Below are positions 17,811 to 27,306 of a DNA stretch of 64,000 bases, piece after piece. A program made the position numbers and the translations under genes. The notes below the pieces were generated by a model. The model had not been told where the DNA came from and searched no databases. It worked only from the letters and a program-made list of their open reading frames with translations. Within the stretch, counting starts at the first letter, position 1; each line of letters begins with the position of its first letter. The DNA comes from Chloroflexota bacterium (GTDB taxonomy: Bacteria > Chloroflexota > Anaerolineae > Aggregatilineales > J027). The DNA lies in NCBI GenBank assembly GCA_013112715.1, contig JABFGB010000012.1, positions 1-64,000 on the forward strand, in the 5' to 3' direction.

Positions 17811-19511
17811 ATGAGTGACACCATCTATAACCACCTCGAATTTTTGTACGGCGCTGACCAAGCCAAATCCGTTTATGAGGCGGTTCAGCAATTGATGAAA
17901 GCCGCCCATATCACGGCCAGCAAAACGCCTGCCCACATGCCGCGTGTCTCCAATCGTGATGTCACCCTGATTACCTATGCTGACAGCTTGCAGCGCGAGG
18001 GCGAACGCCCCCTCCAAACACTGGCGGGCTTTGTCGAGCGCCGTCTCAAAGGGTGGATTTCAACCGTCCACATCCTGCCCTTCTACCCCTATTCCTCCGA
18101 CGACGGCTTCTCGGTCATAGATTATTACGCGGTCAATCCGGCGGTGGGAGAGTGGGGGGATATTCAACACCTGAATAAGTCGGTCAAATTGATGTTCGAC
18201 CTTGTGATTAACCACGCTTCCGCCCAGAGTGAGTGGTTCAAACGCTGGCTGGCGGATGATCCCGAATTTGCCGGATTATTCCTGACCGCCGACCCCAATA
18301 CCGACACCAGCAGTGTCACCCGTCCGCGCACCTCGCCCTTGTTGACCCCCTTCCAAAAAGCCAATGGCGAAACGGTGCATGTCTGGACGACCTTTAGCGC
18401 CGATCAGGTAGATTTTGATTTCAGCAATCCTGCCACCCTGCTCAAAATGCTGGCGGTGCTGTTGTTTTATTGTGAGCAAGGGGCACAGGTCATTCGATTG
18501 GATGCCATCGGCTATCTGTGGAAACAACTCGGCACGTCCTGTATCCATCTGCCCCAAACTCATGCGGTTGTCCAATTGATGCGGGCTGTTCTGGATACCA
18601 TCGCGCCAGACGTGGTGCTGATTACCGAAACGAATGTGCCCCACGCCGAAAACGTCTCCTATTTTGGCGACGGCATGAACGAGGCCCAATTGGTCTACAA
18701 TTTCACCCTGCCGCCGCTGTTGCTCCACACCATGCTGACAGGCAAAACTCATAAACTGCGCGAATGGGTCAACACGCTGGATGCTCCTTCAACACGCACC
18801 ACCTTTTTTAATTTTACGGCCTCGCATGATGGCATCGGGGTGCGTCCAGTCGAGGGAATCCTTAATCCCACCGAGATGGATCACCTTTTGGGGCATGTCG
18901 AGTCGCGGGGCGGACGGGTCTCGTACAAAAGCAACACTGATGGCAGCAGCAGCCCCTATGAATTAAACATCACCTATCTGGATGCCGTCATCAATCCCCA
19001 GTTAAATGACGACATGCAGGCCCGTCAATTTTTGGCATCGCAGGCCGTGATGTTGGCGATTGCGGGTGTTCCGGCGGTCTATATCCACAGTCTGCTGGGG
19101 TCGCACAACGATACGTATGCCGTCGAACGCCTCGGCTATAATCGTGCCATCAATCGCTCCAAACTCAACAGCGATGTTTTGGAGGCCGAACTCAAAAATC
19201 CCGCCACCTTCCGCGCCAAGATTTTTAATGGCTACCTCGACCTGATCCGCGCCCGTACCCCGCAGCCTGCCTTCCATCCCAACGCCTATCAAGAAGCGGT
19301 AGATTTGGGCAGTGATGGCGTATTTGCCGTGCTGCGTGATGTCGGCGGTCAGCGTATCGTTGCCATCCACAATTTAACCGCCACCCCCCAGCGTGTACGC
19401 CTGAATAATGCCGATGTCAAGTCGGGCCGCTGCCTGAATAGTGGGCGCATTGTCGAGGGTGGTCAAACCCAACTCGCCCCCTTTGAGGTCTTGTGGCTAG
19501 AAGCGGATTAG
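17811..19511 (+). CDS. GH13 subfamily 18 phosphorylase, probably glucosylglycerate phosphorylase
   Basis: A 566-residue alpha-amylase-fold enzyme of the sucrose phosphorylase group. Catalytic residues are visible: nucleophile Asp231 in IRLDAIGYLW, acid/base Glu273 in LITETNVPH and transition-state Asp340 in ASHDGIG. The segment GTSCIHLPQTH after the nucleophile is typical of the YcjM/glucosylglycerate phosphorylase branch. It would split an alpha-glucoside with phosphate, giving glucose 1-phosphate in the cytoplasm. The nearby gpgS makes glucosylglycerate the most likely substrate; sucrose or sucrose 6-phosphate remain alternatives. The start at 17811 fits the conserved N-terminus. Confidence 0.75.
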   Translation: MSDTIYNHLEFLYGADQAKSVYEAVQQLMKAAHITASKTPAHMPRVSNRDVTLITYADSLQREGERPLQTLAGFVERRLKGWISTVHILPFYPYSSDDGFSVIDYYAVNPAVGEWGDIQHLNKSVKLMFDLVINHASAQSEWFKRWLADDPEFAGLFLTADPNTDTSSVTRPRTSPLLTPFQKANGETVHVWTTFSADQVDFDFSNPATLLKMLAVLLFYCEQGAQVIRLDAIGYLWKQLGTSCIHLPQTHAVVQLMRAVLDTIAPDVVLITETNVPHAENVSYFGDGMNEAQLVYNFTLPPLLLHTMLTGKTHKLREWVNTLDAPSTRTTFFNFTASHDGIGVRPVEGILNPTEMDHLLGHVESRGGRVSYKSNTDGSSSPYELNITYLDAVINPQLNDDMQARQFLASQAVMLAIAGVPAVYIHSLLGSHNDTYAVERLGYNRAINRSKLNSDVLEAELKNPATFRAKIFNGYLDLIRARTPQPAFHPNAYQEAVDLGSDGVFAVLRDVGGQRIVAIHNLTATPQRVRLNNADVKSGRCLNSGRIVEGGQTQLAPFEVLWLEAD

Positions 19512-19520
19512 CGTAAATTT

Positions 19521-19582
19521 TAGCTGACACTAGCTGACATTTCACTGACAGCACTTGCACTTTTAGTGCAACGGGGTACAAT
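19521..19582 (+). promoter_or_regulatory. Promoter with phased 10-bp repeats and an inverted repeat
   Basis: TTGCAC (19555-19560) and TACAAT (19577-19582) are spaced by 16 bases, a good sigma-70 promoter for the secreted protein gene starting at 19620. TTGCACT and AGTGCAA form a perfect 7-bp inverted repeat (19555-19571) over the -35 box. Just upstream, three consecutive 10-base units (19521, 19531, 19541) each end in or contain CTGACA, so an activator could bind one face of the helix. The binding proteins are not known. Confidence 0.55.
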
Positions 19583-19619
19583 CCGCTTATTATTTCCTTC
19601 GATTCAGGAGCGAAACTCC

Positions 19620-22604
19620 ATGCGGATCAAATTTCTGCTGGGGGTCATGCTCATCGTCGTCCTCATCGCCCAGTCTCTAGCCCATATTACCCCCCCCAAT
19701 TACGTGCATTCCCAAGATAGCCCGCCCTCAACAATTGAGTCCGATGACCCACGTGTGGCCCGCGCTGGCACATGGCTTACCCAAGCCGCAGACGGCGCGA
19801 GTGGCGGCACCTATCTCTATTCCACTGGCAGCGAGGCCGACGTGTTGACCCTCGTCTTCAGCGGCCCCACCATCGAAATCGTCTACCTTGCCGGGCCACA
19901 TTTGGGTACACTGGCCCTCGAAGTGGATGACACGGTTTTACGCACCGTCATCACCACCAGCGACCAGACCGCCTATCACCAAACCACCACCCTCAATTAT
20001 CTGACCGACGAACCCCATACCCTGCGTGTCTATGCACAGGAGGGTGGCGTCGTCGCGGTGGATGCGTTTGTTGCCACATTGCCGGATGACGAAGGTGAAG
20101 CACAAAGTCAACAGCCCTATGATACTCAGAATCAAATTGTCTATAATTGTAGCGGCGCTTATCAGGGGCGACTGTGTACCACCTACGAGGCTGTACAAGC
20201 TAACCCAATCACCTCATCGACAGTGCTAAGTTCCCCCCAATGGTCGCCAGACGGCAGTAGTGTTTTGTATACCTTTCCAAAGCCGAGTTATCCGTCTGTA
20301 GGGCCATATGGGATAGGCATACTCACTCGCAATAGTGATGGTACTTGGAGTGGAGGTAGCAGCGGCCTGTGGACTTGGGATTCGCGCCCCGAATCGCCCG
20401 CTTGGTCGCCGGATGGGACACGGATCGTCTATGAAATTGAAATAGACCCCTACGCGCCTGATGTATCTGGGCCAGCACTCTATGTTGTTGATTTGACTGA
20501 TTGTGATACCAGTAGGGCGTCTTGGTGTCTCACGACTCCGCTGACGGAGGACATGAATCCGGCAACCGGGGATGGTTTGCCTGATTGGTCGCCAGACGGG
20601 ATGCGCATCGTATTTAACCGAAATAATGAACTCTATACAGTACGTCCTAATGGTTCAGATTTGGCTCCTGTCACCTATAATGTGACCCCACCCGCAGGCA
20701 TTAGTTTTGGTGATGCCGAATGGTCGCCCGATGGAACGAAACTCTTGGTAGTTGGCAAGAGTATGGTACTTGGCAATTCAGCCACCATTTACATTTTGAC
20801 CGTCAATACTTCAGGAGCAAGTGTCGCAGTCACAAATATTCAACAAGCAGTCGTTCCGCCCAGTGGTTATACTGATTTACAACCAACATGGGCATGGGAT
20901 GGGATGCACATTGCCTTTACTCGTTATACCATCGGCCCAGCGCCTTCCTATATCCCCTCCGACCCGAATATTCGCATTGCCACTTATAACACTACATCCT
21001 CTAGTTGGATAGTTGAGTCAAATATCGCTATCTCAGGGTATTCCCCCTCATGGAGACAAGGTGTTATCCAAATTGAAGTTTTGGTATATCAAGACTCATC
21101 AGGTTCTCCGGGAACAACGAGGCTTGTCCCTGATGATGGTTCGATAAGCCCTCGTCAACCATTTTGGATTGAGATACGAATCGCAAATAACCTTCCTGTA
21201 CCTGTTACAGTAAACAGCATTAATTACTGGGCATGGGTCGCTGACAGTCTACAATTTTCAAGGGACGCTTATGTGTCGAATCCGATGGTCTTTCTACAGA
21301 ATGAGTATCCTTCAGGGTTTACACTGAATAGTACAACACCACAATCTGTTAATTGGGGATCGAGACAAATAGCAGCTAATAGCGTTGAAAATTTCACAAG
21401 GTTTCGTGCAACGGCACAGCAGTCGGGATTTATAGAGACTTGGGGAAATGTGAATGTATCTTATCTTAATAATAACCAACAGACAACGACTGACATTCGA
21501 TTCACTCAAGTATTTCAAATTTCTCTGACCCAATTGAACTTGGTTGCTGGCGGCAAACATGAATTTTTGAAAGGCTACATGTTTTGGGCACTATGGTATG
21601 AGACGTCTGGGGGAGATTTCTTTGCCGGTCCAGATTTTGAGTTGAGTTATCAAAACCATTTCCCCTCTCCCGGTCCAGATGTGGAAACGACTCTGGACTA
21701 CTATGAGCAGGCTTCTGATATTGCCCTGCAAACGGTGGGTTCGTATCAGTCCAGCTGTTCTACGCGCCCGCCAGTATATCCATACCCAATTCAGTACATG
21801 CCGAATTTCACTCCAATTAATGGAAGTGATCCACCTCTAAATCCATCTATTGCCCAAGCTAATTGGAAGCGAATTGTGTATTGTGAGAACCCATATTATT
21901 TGGCTGCTCAAACTATAATAAATGGGATACTTCTCAATGAACGAATTAACATCTCGGGAGAATCCGTTGAGACGGTAGCTGTCAATTACTTTGATAATTT
22001 CAAGTTTGACACTATTGATCCAGACACAGGACAAAAAATTACAATCTCAGTATTTGAGAGTCGTGCCCAGCCATGGCCTACTACTGACATTTGTAAGATA
22101 TCCAGTGGTCAAGGCGTGGAACTATATAATCTAGCCATTTGCTTGAGAAACTCGAAGGAACTTTTCGCTCCCATATATTGGCATATTATGCCAGAAATAG
22201 AACGAGCCATTAATGATTTCTATAGTCGATGTGAAACCACCTATAATCCAAATGATCCTTTATATTGTGACCCTACAGATGGTGCTGCTAATTTAAAAAC
22301 ACCTCCGGGAACAAGTGCTGGCGGTAGCATTGATATATTGACCAGTTCGGCAGCACAAGGGATTAGTGATCAGTGGCATAACGATCATCGAGGCAACCTC
22401 AATACTTATATTCCAACTGGACCTTCTCTCTTGCAACCGGTTCTAGTGTTGGAATTGGACGCGCCCAACTACACAGGCATCAAATGGACAAGTTGGATAT
22501 ATCAGCGAAATGCTCAACAAGGGCAAAGTTTGCAAGCACTAAGGTCACAAATTATGCCTAGATATTATCCAGAGACCCAACCTTATCGCTATGAGGAAGA
22601 GTAG
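19620..22604 (+). CDS. Secreted protein with WD40/PD40-like propeller repeats, mosaic base composition
   Basis: A protein of about 994 residues with a signal peptide (MRIKFLLGVMLIVVLIAQSL). Residues 45-150 are a beta-sandwich-like region. Residues 190-480 contain repeated W-SPDG-R/T-I-V strands of the TolB/PD40 type. The C-terminal half has no family that I recognise and carries several Cys and aromatic residues. It is probably exported or surface-bound. The first 480 bases have the GC-rich codon use of the genome, but from about 20100 on the gene is AT-rich, as is the start of the next gene. CAGGAG lies before the ATG at 19620. The next gene follows by four bases, so they form an operon. Confidence 0.65.
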   Translation: MRIKFLLGVMLIVVLIAQSLAHITPPNYVHSQDSPPSTIESDDPRVARAGTWLTQAADGASGGTYLYSTGSEADVLTLVFSGPTIEIVYLAGPHLGTLALEVDDTVLRTVITTSDQTAYHQTTTLNYLTDEPHTLRVYAQEGGVVAVDAFVATLPDDEGEAQSQQPYDTQNQIVYNCSGAYQGRLCTTYEAVQANPITSSTVLSSPQWSPDGSSVLYTFPKPSYPSVGPYGIGILTRNSDGTWSGGSSGLWTWDSRPESPAWSPDGTRIVYEIEIDPYAPDVSGPALYVVDLTDCDTSRASWCLTTPLTEDMNPATGDGLPDWSPDGMRIVFNRNNELYTVRPNGSDLAPVTYNVTPPAGISFGDAEWSPDGTKLLVVGKSMVLGNSATIYILTVNTSGASVAVTNIQQAVVPPSGYTDLQPTWAWDGMHIAFTRYTIGPAPSYIPSDPNIRIATYNTTSSSWIVESNIAISGYSPSWRQGVIQIEVLVYQDSSGSPGTTRLVPDDGSISPRQPFWIEIRIANNLPVPVTVNSINYWAWVADSLQFSRDAYVSNPMVFLQNEYPSGFTLNSTTPQSVNWGSRQIAANSVENFTRFRATAQQSGFIETWGNVNVSYLNNNQQTTTDIRFTQVFQISLTQLNLVAGGKHEFLKGYMFWALWYETSGGDFFAGPDFELSYQNHFPSPGPDVETTLDYYEQASDIALQTVGSYQSSCSTRPPVYPYPIQYMPNFTPINGSDPPLNPSIAQANWKRIVYCENPYYLAAQTIINGILLNERINISGESVETVAVNYFDNFKFDTIDPDTGQKITISVFESRAQPWPTTDICKISSGQGVELYNLAICLRNSKELFAPIYWHIMPEIERAINDFYSRCETTYNPNDPLYCDPTDGAANLKTPPGTSAGGSIDILTSSAAQGISDQWHNDHRGNLNTYIPTGPSLLQPVLVLELDAPNYTGIKWTSWIYQRNAQQGQSLQALRSQIMPRYYPETQPYRYEEE

Positions 22605-22608
22605 AACC

Positions 22609-24522
22609 ATGAAAAAAGAGAGAACCCTGTTCACTATCGTGTTAGTCGCTCTAATTTATTCTTTCATGCCTCTGAAAGGAGATTTTGCCCTTTCTCAAGG
22701 CAATAATCTGAATGTTCCTGTCCGAGGCATTTGTTGGAATGCCAACGGTACTCGACTTGTTGTTGGTCGTGAAGACGGAATAGTTTCTATCTATGATGCA
22801 AGTGGTGGGTGGATAAGGGATATAAATTTAAATCAACATGTTAGCTTACCGAGTGTAACAGAAAGTGGGCGAGTTGGACAAGTTGCCTGCCATCCTACGG
22901 ATAGTGATACGGTGTATGTGAGTTTACAGTTTAGAACACCAGAAGCGCCAATCACTCAATTTGCTCTTAACATTTCAAACGGACAAGTTTCATTAGGTAT
23001 CAGTGGAACAATTTTAGATAGGGCGGCATTTTTCTGGCGACCAAATAGTAACCAAATTGCCCTATTGGGCTTTGAGGTGATTTTGGTGGGTGAAACCAAC
23101 GATTATCTGGAAATATGGGACAGGAATGGCAACTCTCTAATTATCAGAAGGCCGCTAGCGACTTACGTATCGAATGTAGCGTGGACCCCTTCAGGAGATC
23201 GTCTATTAATCTTTGACGAAACAGGTATCACCTTCTATGAAACCGCCAATTGGACCCAAGTATCGCATTTTTCAGTCGAAAGGGAAATCTCTACACAGGA
23301 TCCCAATTATATCAATCGAGGTATGCGGCTTAGTCATGATGGAAGTAAAATTCTCATCACCGACTATAATTACGATCTGAACCAGACTCGTATTGAAATT
23401 CGACGCTTGAGCGATGGGTATATATTGTCTGAATACACCCTTGAAGGAGAAGTTTTTGGTACAGACTGGAATCAAGACAATGAGCGCATTGCTTTAATTG
23501 TGGATAGTGGAACACCTAATTCTAAATTAAAAATTTTAAATGCTACCAATGGGACTTTGACTTGCCCAAGAATTCACCCTCGCACTTTCATTTCCGCAGC
23601 ATGGGATCCAAATGGTAATCGTATTGCCCGTGACATAATGCTTTGGGATGGGTCAAGAAAACTCGAAATTATGGATGCCTCACAGGTTGGCCCCTGCGAG
23701 CCTACTACAATAGCATTGTTCAATAGCACTTCTCTTAATGCAAATTTACTGGATACGCTCCAAAATCAACCACCTCCCACATCATACTATACCTATGCAC
23801 TAGGCGTACCTATCAGTAGTGAAAACTCACAATGGGTCATGGGCGACTGGAATGGGGATGGCGTCGAAACACCGGGGGTCTATGGGACAAACGGCGTGTT
23901 TTACCACACCAACGTGCTTGGGCCGTCGAGCAATTGGCAAGGCACGTGGTTCGGCTTGTTAACCGGAACCGCTGGCAATCGTCCGGTGGCAGGTCGCTTT
24001 GACGCCAGCGTCAATCACGACTGCATTGGGGTGACGGATAGCAGCGATTTCCCACCTTACGGCACCGCCTTCGCGCTTTACTTCACTTGCGATTTAGCGG
24101 GGGGCAATCCACCCAAAACTTTCCAATGGCTCTCCGTCCTTCTCCCCAATAGTGAAGGGCACAGCGGGGTTTGGGAGTTTAGCGCGGGCAACTTTGACCC
24201 GACGGTGGACGCCATAGACACCATCGCCTGCCGACGGGGGAACTATATTGTGTGGACGAATACCCCACCCACCACCCCAAATGCGGCCTTCCCCAATGCC
24301 CAATATATCGGCGCACCCCACAGCGGCACGAGTCTCTTTGTGGTCGGCGATTGGAACAGCGACGGTACGGATAGTTTCGGGTTGTACTATGCGGCATTAG
24401 GGCGACTACGCGGACGGGATGATTTAGACTGGAACAGTGGCCTCTATCCCGTTGACCAGCAGCTAGATACCAACGTGGTGGGCACGACGAGCATCAGTGC
24501 GACCACTTGGCGCCTACGCTAA
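22609..24522 (+). CDS. Secreted protein with WD40-like N-terminus and FG-GAP/VCBS-like C-terminus
   Basis: A 637-residue protein with a signal peptide (hydrophobic core about residues 9-25). The first 370 residues contain WD40-like strands (CWNANGTRLVVGREDGIVSIYD, AWTPSGDRLLIFD, SHDGSKILITD). The last 230 hold two copies of a GDWNGDG / GDWNSDG motif with GVYG or GLYY strands, the calcium-binding FG-GAP/VCBS pattern. It may bind extracellular ligands. AT-rich codon use stops abruptly near 23820, where the GC-rich C-terminal domain begins. It is coupled to the gene before it, four bases away. Confidence 0.65.
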   Translation: MKKERTLFTIVLVALIYSFMPLKGDFALSQGNNLNVPVRGICWNANGTRLVVGREDGIVSIYDASGGWIRDINLNQHVSLPSVTESGRVGQVACHPTDSDTVYVSLQFRTPEAPITQFALNISNGQVSLGISGTILDRAAFFWRPNSNQIALLGFEVILVGETNDYLEIWDRNGNSLIIRRPLATYVSNVAWTPSGDRLLIFDETGITFYETANWTQVSHFSVEREISTQDPNYINRGMRLSHDGSKILITDYNYDLNQTRIEIRRLSDGYILSEYTLEGEVFGTDWNQDNERIALIVDSGTPNSKLKILNATNGTLTCPRIHPRTFISAAWDPNGNRIARDIMLWDGSRKLEIMDASQVGPCEPTTIALFNSTSLNANLLDTLQNQPPPTSYYTYALGVPISSENSQWVMGDWNGDGVETPGVYGTNGVFYHTNVLGPSSNWQGTWFGLLTGTAGNRPVAGRFDASVNHDCIGVTDSSDFPPYGTAFALYFTCDLAGGNPPKTFQWLSVLLPNSEGHSGVWEFSAGNFDPTVDAIDTIACRRGNYIVWTNTPPTTPNAAFPNAQYIGAPHSGTSLFVVGDWNSDGTDSFGLYYAALGRLRGRDDLDWNSGLYPVDQQLDTNVVGTTSISATTWRLR

Positions 24523-24596
24523 GGCCAATTAACGCCGGAATGGCCTATAATCGGGGTGATTATAGCCCAAACCACGCTAAATTCAGCACGGTGGAT

Positions 24597-25184
24597 TTAC
24601 CCGATTAGCCCCTTCAGCGCGGCATAATACAGCAGCATAATCGTTTTGCCGTCTACAATCTCGCCCGTCTCAATCATCGCCAATGCTTGCGCGAGGGGCA
24701 GTTCCAAAATCTCGATTTCTTCTTGGTCAGACGCCAACCCGCCCCCGTCATCCACTTTTGAATCTTCGCTGTATTCCGCCACGAAGAAAAATAGCTTTTC
24801 CGTCACCGACCCCGGACTCATATACGACTCAAAAATCTTACGGGGGGTCTCAATCCGATAGCCCGTTTCCTCCTCCGTTTCGCGCCGGATGGATTCTTCG
24901 GGGGATTCTTCATCCAGCAACCCCGCACAGGCCTCAATCATCATGCCGTGATAGCCATTCACATACGTCGGATAGCGAAATTGGCGGGTGAGAATAACCG
25001 TCCCCTTTTCCCGATTGTAGAGCAGGATGGTCGCGCCGTTACCCCGGTCATACGTCTCGCGGGAATGCCGCTGCCACGTGCCGTCCTTGCGCTGGTAATC
25101 ATAGATAGTCTTCTTCAGCACAAACCAATCATCGGAAAGTGTCTGCACATCCACAATCTGAATCACCGGGGTTCTAACGAACAT
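24597..25184 (-). CDS. nudK: NudK-type Nudix hydrolase, GDP-mannose pyrophosphatase
   Basis: A 195-residue Nudix enzyme. The Nudix box occupies residues 88-110 with G88, R101-E102, E105-E106 and G108. The surrounding sequence (ETYDRGNGATILLYN, RQFRYPTYVNGYHG, ACAGLLDEESPE, YMSPGSVTE, EIVDGKTIMLL) closely follows Escherichia coli NudK, which splits GDP-mannose into GMP and mannose 1-phosphate. The ATG at 25184 has GGAGG six bases upstream; the longer frame is untranslated leader. It lies upstream of a mannoside-type carbohydrate locus, which fits turnover of mannose nucleotides. Confidence 0.85.
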   Translation of the reverse strand: MFVRTPVIQIVDVQTLSDDWFVLKKTIYDYQRKDGTWQRHSRETYDRGNGATILLYNREKGTVILTRQFRYPTYVNGYHGMMIEACAGLLDEESPEESIRRETEEETGYRIETPRKIFESYMSPGSVTEKLFFFVAEYSEDSKVDDGGGLASDQEEIEILELPLAQALAMIETGEIVDGKTIMLLYYAALKGLIG

Positions 25185-25250
25185 GGGTGTCCTCCAAATA
25201 AGTTCTCTGCGGGGGTATGCAGCCGTCTTTAGGCGGCTTCCCAATTCACC

Positions 25251-25280
25251 TTAGCCAGATGGTTTGACCGTCTGGCGTAA
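25251..25280. repeat. 30-bp palindromic element, copy 2
   Basis: Same length and layout as the copy at 11786-11815: TTA, CCAGA, GGT, TTG loop, ACC, TCTGG, TAA. The central 14 bases ATGGTTTGACCGTC are identical. It lies in the divergent gap between nudK and the TPR-like gene, so it is not acting as an ordinary terminator here. A second small hairpin (AGCCG 25221-25225 with CGGCT 25234-25238) is nearby. Confidence 0.75.
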
Positions 25281-25404
25281 GCGACGAATTTTATTGGGGC
25301 AGGGCAATCACGGGAAGCGCGTCTCGCCTAACACGATGTACAATCTGTTGAGCAAACCCGCCGCTGGATGTTCGGTTAAATGAACACATCGATCAGGAGC
25401 AAGG

Positions 25405-26019
25405 ATGTCAAGAATTCGGGAGTTATTTGTTCAAGGGGATAGGCTGTTCGATCACGCCGATTTTGAAGGTGCAATCAAAATATTCGAGGAGGCACTATCA
25501 CTTGACGAAAAATCTGAAGAGGATACCCATGCAAAAGAGGTCATACTGGACACGCTCAATCAAGCCAGACAGTATACCCATCTTGTCATGCTTAGACAAT
25601 TGCTGGCGAAATTCCCTGATTCAATCCCACTTCAAAAAGCTCTCATTAGGTGGTATTTAGACCAGTCTCAGTCGCAACAAGCCACCGAATTATGTGATAA
25701 CCTATTTGCCCAACTTGACAAACAAGGTTCATCGCAGCAACCCTATTGGCTACGAGTGGATGTTGCCCTCAAAAATGCTGTGCCAACGCATTTGGCACAT
25801 GATTTCTTGTTCCTATGGGAGCATGTGCGACATCCACGTGGCAAACAGCGATTCCTAGCGCGAATGTTGGCGACCACTGATGTACGCCTCCTCCCCGTCT
25901 TCATTGAACTCTCCCAGCACCACGATTTATCGCCCAATATCCAAACCCTATTTAAGCAAAAAGCCGAATCGCTCCAATTATTGCAGGAAATTTTCGATAC
26001 CGAACTAGGGGATGAATAA
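25405..26019 (+). CDS. TPR-like helical protein, first gene of the XRE-SorC/GH63 operon
   Basis: A 204-residue, wholly helical soluble protein. Residues 1-35 form a TPR-like helical hairpin (LFVQGDRLFDHADFEGAIKIFEEALSLD), with further degenerate hairpins after residue 60. AGGAG lies just before the ATG, and the next gene begins four bases after the stop, so it is cotranscribed with the regulator and the GH63 hydrolase. It may mediate a protein contact for that regulator, but no function is recognised. A TACAAT box near 25339 could be its -10 element. Confidence 0.6.
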   Translation: MSRIRELFVQGDRLFDHADFEGAIKIFEEALSLDEKSEEDTHAKEVILDTLNQARQYTHLVMLRQLLAKFPDSIPLQKALIRWYLDQSQSQQATELCDNLFAQLDKQGSSQQPYWLRVDVALKNAVPTHLAHDFLFLWEHVRHPRGKQRFLARMLATTDVRLLPVFIELSQHHDLSPNIQTLFKQKAESLQLLQEIFDTELGDE

Positions 26020-26022
26020 CCT

Positions 26023-27306
26023 ATGCCCCTCGAAAAAAATCCCTTTGGAGATCGCCTAGCCCAACTGCTCACCCAACACGGCATCAGCCAAAACCGCCTT
26101 GCCCAGCAGCTTGGCATCTCGCGCAGCACCGTCACGGGTTGGATTAAACATGGAACACTCCCCGATGCTGGCCTACTCAAAATGCTGTGTGAAGCGTTGG
26201 ACTGCTCCGCCGATTGGCTGATTGGGGTGGGGCAGCAGCGCGAAAAACAGGACGCCGCCGGGGTAATCCACTGGGCCGAAGAAATCCCGCCCTTTATCCC
26301 GGATGTACAGCGCGAACCGATTGAACATGGCCTGCGCCTGTTTCACGGATTGGTCAATGAAACTCACACCGCGCCGGAAATTCGCAGCCGGTATCCGCCG
26401 CAGTTCATACGAAGCGCCCTGCAAGCCGCCTTTCGCAGCGGGGCCATTCGCCTAACCGCCGTTACCCGTGCTACCAATTTGGAACACCGCCTGCGCGAAA
26501 AATATCCCTTTTTGAAAGATGCCGTTGTTGCTGAAATCCCCGGTCAATGTGAGGATACCCTCATCCGCACTGAACTGGTCACATTTTTGGCCGCCACCCA
26601 AGTTCTGACACGGGTCATTCGGGAGGGCGCCATCGGCTTGGGGTCGGGTTATACCATGCTGCGCTTTGTTGAACACAGCATCCCCAGCGCCGACCAATTT
26701 AGCGGGACGGCATGGGTTCCCTTATTGGCTTTTGCACCGCACAATATGAGCGATTACAGCGCCAATCTACTGGCCCGCCTCATGAGTATCCGTCACCCCG
26801 GTTCGCGTGCCCTCTACCTACCGCACCCCGCCGAATGTGCCACGCCTGAGATGCAGGCCGTCGCCGCCGAAACCCAACGCTATCAGCATAATCTCCAAAC
26901 GATTTTCGCCTCGGTCAGCGGAGTAGATCGGCGGGACGGCACAGGCGAATCGCACCTATTGACCGAATTTCGCAGTGCCGATTATGCTGCCGAAGCGCCC
27001 TTTCTGCGCGATGCCTATGCCCGACTGCCTGATAAATCCCGTTTTGGCGGGGAGCTATTGCGTTATTTATTGGATACCGAGGGCCAAATTTTGAGCCATG
27101 ATGAGGCGGTGGGGTCGCAGGTCAATCTCGACATTTTGCGTTATAACAGTGATATGATTGGCCGGGTGTGCCTGATTGCGGCGCGGCGCTACAAGGCCCT
27201 GCCCATTTTGACCTGCCTCAAGCATCGCCTAGCCAATGCTGTCGTGATTGATCGTGAAATCGCTGAGACACTACTGGATGAATCAAGTATAGGAAATTCC
27301 ACATGA
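26023..27306 (+). CDS. XRE-type HTH fused to a SorC/DeoR-like sugar-binding domain
   Basis: A 427-residue regulator. Residues 8-65 are a classical XRE/Cro helix-turn-helix (LLTQHGISQNRLAQQLGISRSTVTGWI). Residues about 130-425 follow the SorC sugar-binding domain: LEHRLREKYPFLKDAVV, an IGLGSGYTMLRFVE segment equivalent to the usual GxGxG strand-helix, and the closing GRVCLIAARRYKALP...LANAVVIDREIAETLL. SorC proteins bind phosphorylated sugars but normally carry a different HTH, so the fusion is unusual. The stop overlaps the GH63 start by four bases, suggesting it controls that enzyme in response to a sugar phosphate. Confidence 0.75.
   Translation: MPLEKNPFGDRLAQLLTQHGISQNRLAQQLGISRSTVTGWIKHGTLPDAGLLKMLCEALDCSADWLIGVGQQREKQDAAGVIHWAEEIPPFIPDVQREPIEHGLRLFHGLVNETHTAPEIRSRYPPQFIRSALQAAFRSGAIRLTAVTRATNLEHRLREKYPFLKDAVVAEIPGQCEDTLIRTELVTFLAATQVLTRVIREGAIGLGSGYTMLRFVEHSIPSADQFSGTAWVPLLAFAPHNMSDYSANLLARLMSIRHPGSRALYLPHPAECATPEMQAVAAETQRYQHNLQTIFASVSGVDRRDGTGESHLLTEFRSADYAAEAPFLRDAYARLPDKSRFGGELLRYLLDTEGQILSHDEAVGSQVNLDILRYNSDMIGRVCLIAARRYKALPILTCLKHRLANAVVIDREIAETLLDESSIGNST

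Noticed and set aside
24000..24400. Minus-strand frames opposite the FG-GAP-like domain
   Set aside because: They mirror the GC-rich coding sequence and show no start signal.
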